Of a stretch of DNA of 12,134 nucleotides, positions 6,387-12,134 are shown piece after piece. Made by a program: the position numbers and the translations under genes. The notes below the pieces were generated by a model. That model searched no databases and was not told the origin of the DNA. It was given only the letters and a program-made list of their open reading frames with translations. The DNA comes from an uncultured Oscillospiraceae bacterium. Its GTDB lineage: Bacteria; Bacillota; Clostridia; Oscillospirales; Oscillospiraceae. Location: positions 1-12,134 of the forward strand of contig CAJUPS010000093.1 of assembly GCA_910588045.1 (NCBI GenBank). The letters run 5' to 3'. Within the stretch, counting starts at the first letter, position 1; each line of letters starts with the position of its first letter.

Positions 6387-7742
6387 TCAGCGCACTAAAT
6401 ATGCCCGCACGCAGGAGCGGGCCTCCCGGACCGCTTTCTCCTCGTCCAGGCCGGTGAGGCGGCCGTCTTTGACCACAACGCGGCCGTTCACCACCGTGGC
6501 GTCCACGGGCCCCTTGAGGCCCACGGTGCCCAGCATGGACTTCACGTCCAGGTCCGCCCCCACCAGCTCCAGGCGGTCCCGGCGAATGAGGAACAGGTCC
6601 CCGGCCTTGCCGGGTTCCAGGGAGCCGATGTCCTCCCGGCCCAGCAGCCGGGCGCTGCCCCGGGTGGCGATTTTCAGCCAGTCGTACCCGCTGGGGGCCC
6701 TGTCGCTGGAGTGGAGGCGGTGGAGCAGAAAGGCCGCCCGCAGCTCCTCCAGGAGGTTGGACCCGTCGTTGCTGGCGCTGCCGTCCACGGCCAGACCCAC
6801 GGGGACCCCCAGTTTTAGCATTTCGGGAACCCGGCACACGCCGGAGGAGAGCTTCATGTTGGAGATGGGGCAGTGGGCCACGCCGGCGCCGGTGTCCGCC
6901 AGGAGCTGCAATTCTTCGTCGTTGAAGTGAATGCCGTGGGCGTACCAGACGTCCGGGCCCACCCAGCCTAAGTCCTCCATGTAGGCCAGGGGGCGCTTGC
7001 CGTACTTTTCCAGGACGTACCGCTCCTCGTCCTTTGTCTCGCACAGGTGGGTGTGGAGCCGGACCCCCAGGTCCCGGGCCAGCAGGGCGGATTGACGCAG
7101 CAGCTCCGATGACACGCTGAAGGGAGAGCAGGGGGCCAGGGCCACCATGCGCATGGAGAGGGGGGAGGGATCGTGGAACTTCTCCACCGCCGCCCGGCAG
7201 TCCCGGAGGATCTCGTCCACCGTCTGCACCACGCTGTCCGGGGGCAGGCCGCCGTCCTTTTTGCTCAGGTCCATGCTCCCCCGGGAGGCGTACATCCGCA
7301 CCCCCAGGGCCTCGGCGGCGGCGAACTGGGCGTCCAGCAGAGCGCCGGACTGTCCGCCGGGGAACACGTAGTGGTGGTCAAAGACCGTGGTACAGCCGTT
7401 TTTCAGCAGCTCCCCCGCGCCCACGACGGTGCTGTGGTAAATGGTCTCGCTGTCCAGGTTCTTCCAGATCTCGTACAGGGCCCGCAGCCAGTCGAACAGC
7501 TCCAGGTTCTGGACCTGGGGCAGATTCCGGCTGAAGGTCTGATAGAGGTGGTGGTGGGTGTTGATGAGGCCGGGGTAGACGATACACCCCGTGGCGTCCA
7601 GGATCTCGTCCGCCGGCTGCGCCTCCGGGCCCATGTAGGCGATGGCCCCGTCCCGGATGAGGATGCCGGTGTTCTCCAGCACCGTGTCCCGGCTGTCGCA
7701 GGTGACGACGGCCGAGGCGTTTTTAATCCATAGCGTGCGCAT
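6387..7742 (-). CDS. Amidohydrolase, probable 8-oxoguanine deaminase
   Basis: A 451-residue cytosolic metal-dependent hydrolase of the TRZ/ATZ branch of the amidohydrolase superfamily. The metal site is complete: H63 and H65 in PGLINTHHH, H232 and catalytic E235 in LHTHLCET, H269 in YAHGIH, and D320 in LAVDGSASND. The stretch HLYQTFSRNLPQVQNLELFDW (start about 65) followed by LRALYEIWKNL closely resembles that of characterised 8-oxoguanine deaminases, which convert 8-oxoguanine to urate and ammonia; another aminopurine or triazine-like substrate is possible. The start at 7742 is set by GGGAGG 7 bases before it. A longer in-frame extension to 7946 runs through the promoter and is not real. It would salvage or clear oxidised guanine. 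It has a strong promoter and a roughly 140-base leader. Confidence 0.87.
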   Translation of the reverse strand: MRTLWIKNASAVVTCDSRDTVLENTGILIRDGAIAYMGPEAQPADEILDATGCIVYPGLINTHHHLYQTFSRNLPQVQNLELFDWLRALYEIWKNLDSETIYHSTVVGAGELLKNGCTTVFDHHYVFPGGQSGALLDAQFAAAEALGVRMYASRGSMDLSKKDGGLPPDSVVQTVDEILRDCRAAVEKFHDPSPLSMRMVALAPCSPFSVSSELLRQSALLARDLGVRLHTHLCETKDEERYVLEKYGKRPLAYMEDLGWVGPDVWYAHGIHFNDEELQLLADTGAGVAHCPISNMKLSSGVCRVPEMLKLGVPVGLAVDGSASNDGSNLLEELRAAFLLHRLHSSDRAPSGYDWLKIATRGSARLLGREDIGSLEPGKAGDLFLIRRDRLELVGADLDVKSMLGTVGLKGPVDATVVNGRVVVKDGRLTGLDEEKAVREARSCVRAYLVR

Positions 7743-7883
7743 GTGCTTACCTCCCAAATTCGCGGTTTCTGCGCGGGATCGTGCCGCAAAGCAAATCACA
7801 AAAGCCGCCGGAACAGAGGGACCACAGGAACTTGCAGTCAACTGTTGCGGCAGCCGGAAAAGGCGCTCACCCGAGGGTGATAC
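7743..7883 (-). promoter_or_regulatory. Structured 5' leader of the deaminase gene, possible attenuator
   Basis: The transcript leader is about 140 nt. Near its 5' end is a perfect TCACCC-GA-GGGTGA palindrome (7867-7880). Further in, GCCGC + AACAG (7804-7808 and 7812-7816) pair with CTGTT + GCGGC (7842-7851) with a 3-base bulge. On the RNA strand this stem ends in GGCGGC followed by UUUU, which is terminator-like. I recognise no known riboswitch or T-box consensus. Regulation by attenuation or by a protein is a guess from structure only. Confidence 0.4.
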
Positions 7884-7889
7884 ACCTCT

Positions 7890-7918
7890 ACTATAAAGAA
7901 AAAGGAGGGGCTTGTCAA
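7890..7918 (-). promoter_or_regulatory. Sigma-A promoter of the deaminase gene
   Basis: On the - strand, TTGACA (7913-7918) and TATAGT (7890-7895) are spaced by 17 bases. Transcription would start near 7883. It stands back-to-back with the marR promoter, with 21 bases between the two -35 boxes. Confidence 0.87.
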
Positions 7919-7939
7919 GGGCGCGTGCAAAATTCTGAC

Positions 7940-7994
7940 TTGACATCAGTACGAAACCGTATTATAATAGTCTTACGCTCAATACGGAACCGTA
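7940..7994 (+). promoter_or_regulatory. marR-MATE promoter with two MarR operators
   Basis: A perfect consensus promoter: TTGACA (7940-7945), 17 bases, TATAAT (7963-7968). Two related inverted repeats sit on it. O1, TACGAAACCGTA (7950-7961), fills the spacer. O2, TACGGAACCGTA (7983-7994), lies just past the start site and ends 6 bases before the ribosome binding site. Their starts are 33 bases apart, about three helical turns, so two dimers could bind on one face. MarR-family proteins usually repress from such sites and release on binding a small aromatic ligand; repression here is inferred. Confidence 0.9.
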
Positions 7995-8012
7995 CTATAT
8001 AGGAGGACGCTT

Positions 8013-8474
8013 ATGGACGATTTGCGCACCCTGAACCGGCGGTATGTCGCCGCCGCCAGCGCCGCCGACGGGGCCTACTACCGCTGGGCCAGACACTCGG
8101 GGGTCACGATGCACACGCTGGATCTGCTCTATGCCATGGACGACGGCCTGCCCCACTCCCAGAAGCAGGTCTGCGAGGAGTGGATGCTCCCGAAAACCTC
8201 GGTCAACACCGTGGTTCGGGCCTGCCGGGAGGCGGGATACATCACCCTGGAGCCCATGCCGGAGCAGCCCCGCCAGCGCCAGCTCTGCCTCACCGAGGCG
8301 GGCCGGGCCTACGCCAGGGAAACCCTGGAGGAGCTCTATGCCGCCGAGGAGCAGGCCATGGAGGCGACGGTGGAGCGGTTTGGCGCGGAATTTGTGGACG
8401 CCGTGGAATTTTTCTCCGCCCGGTTTGGGGCGGCGATTGAAAGAAATATGAAAGAGGAAAAGCCATCTGTATGA
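8013..8474 (+). CDS. MarR-family transcriptional regulator
   Basis: A 153-residue winged-helix protein. Helices 1-2 (about 1-45) and a C-terminal helix pair (about 98-150) would form the dimer interface. The DNA-binding part has the recognition helix KTSVNTVVRACREAGYI (61-77) and a wing ending RQRQLCLTEAG (87-97), where the usual DRR wing motif is replaced by PRQRQ. AGGAGG at 8001-8006 precedes the ATG by 6 bases. It overlaps the MATE efflux gene by 4 bases (ATGA), a typical local repressor plus pump arrangement. Two operators on its own promoter suggest autorepression and co-control of the pump. The inducer is unknown. Confidence 0.94.
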   Translation: MDDLRTLNRRYVAAASAADGAYYRWARHSGVTMHTLDLLYAMDDGLPHSQKQVCEEWMLPKTSVNTVVRACREAGYITLEPMPEQPRQRQLCLTEAGRAYARETLEELYAAEEQAMEATVERFGAEFVDAVEFFSARFGAAIERNMKEEKPSV

Positions 8475-9799
8475 GAATCCAACTGTCTGAGCACTTCACC
8501 TATGGGAAACTCCTGCGGTTTACCCTGCCGTCCATCGTGATGATGATCTTTACCTCCATCTACAGCGTGGTGGACGGGATCTTTGTATCCAACTTTGCCG
8601 GGAAGACGCCCTTCGCGGCAATCAACCTGATGATGCCCCTGCTGATCATCTCCGGTGCGCCGGGCTTCATGATCGGCACCGGCGGTTCGGCCATCGTGGC
8701 CAAGACCCTGGGCCAGGGACGCCCGGAGGAGGCCAACCGGCGCTTCTCCCTCCTGGTCTGCGCTGCCGCCGTACTGGGTGGGGCGGTGGGTATCCTGGGG
8801 GCCGTCTTTGCCCGTCCTGCCGCCGTCGCCCTGGGGGCGGAGGGGGAGATGCTGGAGCACTGTGTGGTCTATGCGCGGATCATCCTGGCGGTGAACTTCT
8901 GCTTCGTGCTGCAAAATGTTTTTCAGAGCTTCCTCATTGCGGCGGAGAAGCCCAAGCTGGGCCTGTGGTTCACCGTGGGGGCGGGCCTGACCAACATCGT
9001 GCTGGACGCGCTGCTGGTGGGGGTCCTCCGCTGGGGCGTGGTGGGCGCGGCCATCGCCACCGGTATCAGCCAGGCGGTGGGCGGGCTGGGCCCGGTGGTC
9101 TATTTCCTCCGGGAGAACGACAGCCTTCTGCGCCTGGTCCGGTTCCGGTTTGACGGCAGGGTGCTGTGGAAGACCTGCATCAACGGTTCCTCGGAGCTGA
9201 TGAGCAACATCTCTGGTTCGGTGGTGGCGATGCTGTACAACTTCCAGCTCCTGCGTCTGGCGGGGGAGGACGGCGTGGCGGCTTACGGGGCCGTGATGTA
9301 CGTCAACTTTATCTTTCTGGCCATCTTTATTGGCTATGCCATAGGCTCTGCACCGGTTATCAGCTTCCACTATGGCGCGGACCACCCGGAGGAGCTCCAC
9401 AGCCTCCTGGTCAGAAGCGCGGTGCTCACCGGGACGGCGGGCGTGGCCATGGCGGCCCTGGCGACGCTGGCCTCCGGGCCGCTGTCGGGGATCTTTGTGG
9501 GCTACGACCCGGGGCTCTACGCACTGACGGTCCGGGGGTTCCGGATGTATGCCGTTTCCTACATCATCTGTGGGTTTAACATCTTTGGTTCCTCCTTCTT
9601 CACGGCGCTGAACAACGGTCTGGCTTCGGCGGTGATCTCCTTCCTGCGCACGCTGGTGTTTCAGTGCGCGGCCGTGCTGATCCTGCCCATTTTCCTGGGC
9701 ATGGACGGCGTATGGCTGGCGATTACCGTGGCGGAGACTGCGGCGCTGACGGTGACGCTGGTCCTGATTGCCAGGAATCGGAGGGTGTATCGGTATTGA
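8471..9799 (+). CDS. MATE family multidrug efflux transporter (MepA-like)
   Basis: A 442-residue inner-membrane antiporter with about twelve hydrophobic segments, the normal MATE size. Recognisable parts are the N-terminal LPSIVMMIFTSIYSVVDGIF, with an aspartate in helix 1, followed by VSNFAGKTPFAAINLMMP, and GTGGSAIVAKTLGQGRPEEA, the conserved loop after helix 2. The second half repeats this plan (around NGSSELMSNISGSVVAMLYN). MATE pumps export cationic or amphipathic drugs in exchange for H+ or Na+. Its ATG overlaps the marR stop (ATGA) and there is no strong ribosome binding site of its own, so translation is probably coupled to marR. Confidence 0.94.
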   Translation: MRIQLSEHFTYGKLLRFTLPSIVMMIFTSIYSVVDGIFVSNFAGKTPFAAINLMMPLLIISGAPGFMIGTGGSAIVAKTLGQGRPEEANRRFSLLVCAAAVLGGAVGILGAVFARPAAVALGAEGEMLEHCVVYARIILAVNFCFVLQNVFQSFLIAAEKPKLGLWFTVGAGLTNIVLDALLVGVLRWGVVGAAIATGISQAVGGLGPVVYFLRENDSLLRLVRFRFDGRVLWKTCINGSSELMSNISGSVVAMLYNFQLLRLAGEDGVAAYGAVMYVNFIFLAIFIGYAIGSAPVISFHYGADHPEELHSLLVRSAVLTGTAGVAMAALATLASGPLSGIFVGYDPGLYALTVRGFRMYAVSYIICGFNIFGSSFFTALNNGLASAVISFLRTLVFQCAAVLILPIFLGMDGVWLAITVAETAALTVTLVLIARNRRVYRY

Positions 9800-9819
9800 A
9801 TGAAAGGAAAAATCCAAAG

Positions 9820-9843
9820 GGGGGAGGGCATCAGCCCTCCCCC
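9820..9843 (+). terminator. Terminator-like hairpin after the MATE gene
   Basis: A perfect 10-bp stem, GGGGGAGGGC (9820-9829) with GCCCTCCCCC (9834-9843) around an ATCA loop, starts 20 bases after the MATE stop. The following sequence GTCTTGGGTTCTATGGTTTTTA is only partly T-rich, so termination may be imperfect. Confidence 0.65.
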
Positions 9844-9903
9844 GTCTTGGGTTCTATGGTTTTTATTATGCGAATCGGATACTGACGGAAACTCCCGGCG
9901 CTG

Positions 9904-10128
9904 TTCGCCGCGCAGCGGCGAAGGCGCGCTAAAGCCGCGCATGTTTGGGATGGTGCTCTTTGTGAGATTTTTTCGGGCGCGGCTTTTGGAGTGTTCCGCC
10001 CTTGCTAGGGCGGCTAGGGGCGCTGCCCCCGTGGGCCGCCCTTTGGGCGGCTTAGGGCTATGGCGGCCATAGGCCGCCCGACGCCTGGACTCCGCCACCT
10101 TTGAAAAGGTGGACGAAACGTTTAACAG
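9904..10128 (+). repeat. GC-rich mosaic of stacked hairpins, copy A
   Basis: This gene-free stretch holds at least six perfect hairpins in a row: TTCGCCGC/GCGGCGAA (9904-9922), CCGCCCT-TGCT-AGGGCGG (9996-10013), GGGGC-GCT-GCCCC (10017-10029), GCCGCCC-TTT-GGGCGGC (10035-10051), CTATGGC-G-GCCATAG (10058-10072) and CCACCTTT/AAAGGTGG (10095-10112). The last one is preceded by GGACTCCGC and followed by ACGAAACGTTTAA, a layout seen again at 12013-12123. No protein is supported. It lies between the convergent MATE and pckA genes and resembles a nested intergenic repeat. Confidence 0.7.
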
Positions 10129-10193
10129 CTGTGCGCAGAAGTGTGGAGCGTTACCGGGTGGAAACCCTGGAGACGCAGAGGCCGCAGAGCGCG

Positions 10194-10234
10194 TTAAAGT
10201 TCTTTTTGGATTCTTTTTCTTTCAAGAAAAAGAA

Positions 10235-10236
<2 letters not shown>
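10194..10236 (-). repeat. Dispersed hairpin repeat, copy 4; probable pckA 3' hairpin
   Basis: A perfect 13-bp stem (10209-10221 GATTCTTTTTCTT with 10224-10236 AAGAAAAAGAATC) overlaps the pckA stop codon (10235-10237). Read on the - strand it is followed by CAAAAAGAACTTTAACG, the family flank. It is close to copy 3 in sequence. The bases between 10129 and 10193 show nothing recognisable. Confidence 0.78.
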
Positions 10237-11848
<1,612 letters not shown>

Positions 11849-11922
11849 ATAAGCGATACCTCTTTCCAAAATTTTCGATCTTCGCGCCTGTGACCGGAGG
11901 GCGCTTTCTCTCCGTGCCCTAT

Positions 11923-11966
11923 AGTATAATACATTTTTTCCGGAAAATCTATCAATATTTTATCAA
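11923..11966 (-). promoter_or_regulatory. pckA promoter with palindrome in the spacer
   Basis: On the - strand, TTGATA (11950-11955) and TATTAT (11926-11931) are 18 bases apart; an overlapping TATACT (11923-11928) is an alternative -10. The spacer holds a perfect 12-bp palindrome TTTTCCGGAAAA (11936-11947), centred between the boxes. A second TTGATA (11961-11966) lies exactly 11 bases upstream of the first. The leader of about 70 nt can form a GCGCC/GGCGC stem. The palindrome is a plausible operator for an unidentified regulator; it does not match the CcpA or Rex consensus. Confidence 0.7.
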
Positions 11967-12012
11967 AACTTCTCGGGGAAGAGGAGGGATTTTCATGTTG
12001 TTATGCTGATTT

Positions 12013-12123
12013 CGCCTTGCCAGGCGCAGAATCGGGCCCGGGACCTACGCGGCCCCGGACTCCGCGCCTACTTTTGCCACGCGGCAAAAGTAGGCAAAAA
12101 CGCGCTTAAACCTACGGTTTAAG
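12013..12123 (+). repeat. GC-rich hairpin mosaic, copy B, with a 13-bp stem
   Basis: The order of parts repeats that of copy A: a hairpin CGCCT-TGCC-AGGCG (12013-12026), a GGCCC-rich segment, GGACTCCGC, then a perfect 13-bp stem GCCTACTTTTGCC/GGCAAAAGTAGGC (12066-12078 with 12083-12095), the flank AAAAACGCG, and a final CTTAAACC-TAC-GGTTTAAG hairpin (12105-12123). The stem arm CCTACTTTT also matches the arm of dispersed copy 2 (3066). The 11967-12134 interval contains no supported gene. Confidence 0.65.
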
Positions 12124-12134
12124 AATCCCTTATT

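Noticed and set aside
7743..7883. T-box or classical purine riboswitch in the deaminase leader
   Set aside because: The T-box AGGGUGG-ACCGCG core and the purine riboswitch junction sequences are not present.
7743..7946. N-terminal extension of the deaminase by 68 residues
   Set aside because: It would cover the deaminase promoter and part of the marR control region; a strong GGGAGG site sits right before the ATG at 7742, where the family's sequence begins.
8336..9817. Long - strand open frame of about 493 codons
   Set aside because: It is antisense to marR and MATE, with His/Gln/Arg-rich composition and no domain. It is a shadow of GC-rich coding sequence.
9800..10072. Possible 90-residue gene directly after the MATE stop
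   Set aside because: It runs through a terminator-like hairpin and several palindromes, has no ribosome binding site, and its Arg/Gly/Ala-rich product reflects the repeats.
9904..10128. CRISPR array or integron attachment site
   Set aside because: The hairpins differ in sequence from one another, there are no equal-length spacers, and no cas or integrase gene is present.

Overview
The window looks like chromosomal DNA of a GC-rich, low-motility-type Firmicute, most likely a gut member of the Oscillospiraceae (the Flavonifractor / Lawsonibacter / Oscillibacter neighbourhood). This is inferred from several things: coding sequence that is strongly G/C-ending, AGGAGG-type ribosome binding sites, near-consensus sigma-A promoters, a BceRS-type two-component system, an ATP-type PEP carboxykinase, and XRE and MarR regulators of clostridial style. 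Nothing in the sequence fixes the genus, and no GC percentage was computed.

Layout, left to right. The window opens at the end of an rRNA operon (5S rRNA and its terminator). Four + strand genes follow closely: a Nudix hydrolase, a P-loop kinase-like protein, and a BceR/BceS-type response regulator and sensor kinase with no transporter beside them. A hairpin repeat abuts the kinase stop codon. Next comes an autonomous + strand gene for a membrane-anchored XRE regulator, which has its own promoter with a palindrome in the spacer and a terminator that appears to serve both strands. Three - strand genes then run leftward: an 8-oxoguanine-deaminase-like amidohydrolase (upstream), a RACo-like 2Fe-2S/ASKHA corrinoid activator with its own consensus promoter, and a small four-cysteine HMA protein. 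The deaminase promoter is back-to-back with the promoter of a + strand marR-MATE efflux operon that carries two matching operators. A gene-poor stretch of stacked hairpins separates the MATE gene from the convergent pckA, which runs on the - strand. A final non-coding stretch repeats parts of that hairpin mosaic.

How the parts work together. The marR-MATE pair is a standard self-regulated multidrug efflux unit. pckA is central metabolism (PEP/oxaloacetate interconversion). The deaminase and the Nudix enzyme could both deal with oxidised or surplus nucleotides, but they are far apart and not co-transcribed. The RACo-like protein normally re-reduces Co(II) corrinoid proteins, yet no methyltransferase or corrinoid protein is visible here.

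The most unusual signal is non-coding. A family of short dispersed hairpin elements sits directly against stop codons, has compensatory stem changes between copies, and carries a conserved AAAGTT-like flank. A second, composite GC-rich hairpin mosaic occurs twice. I do not see a clear new defence or mobile system in this window.
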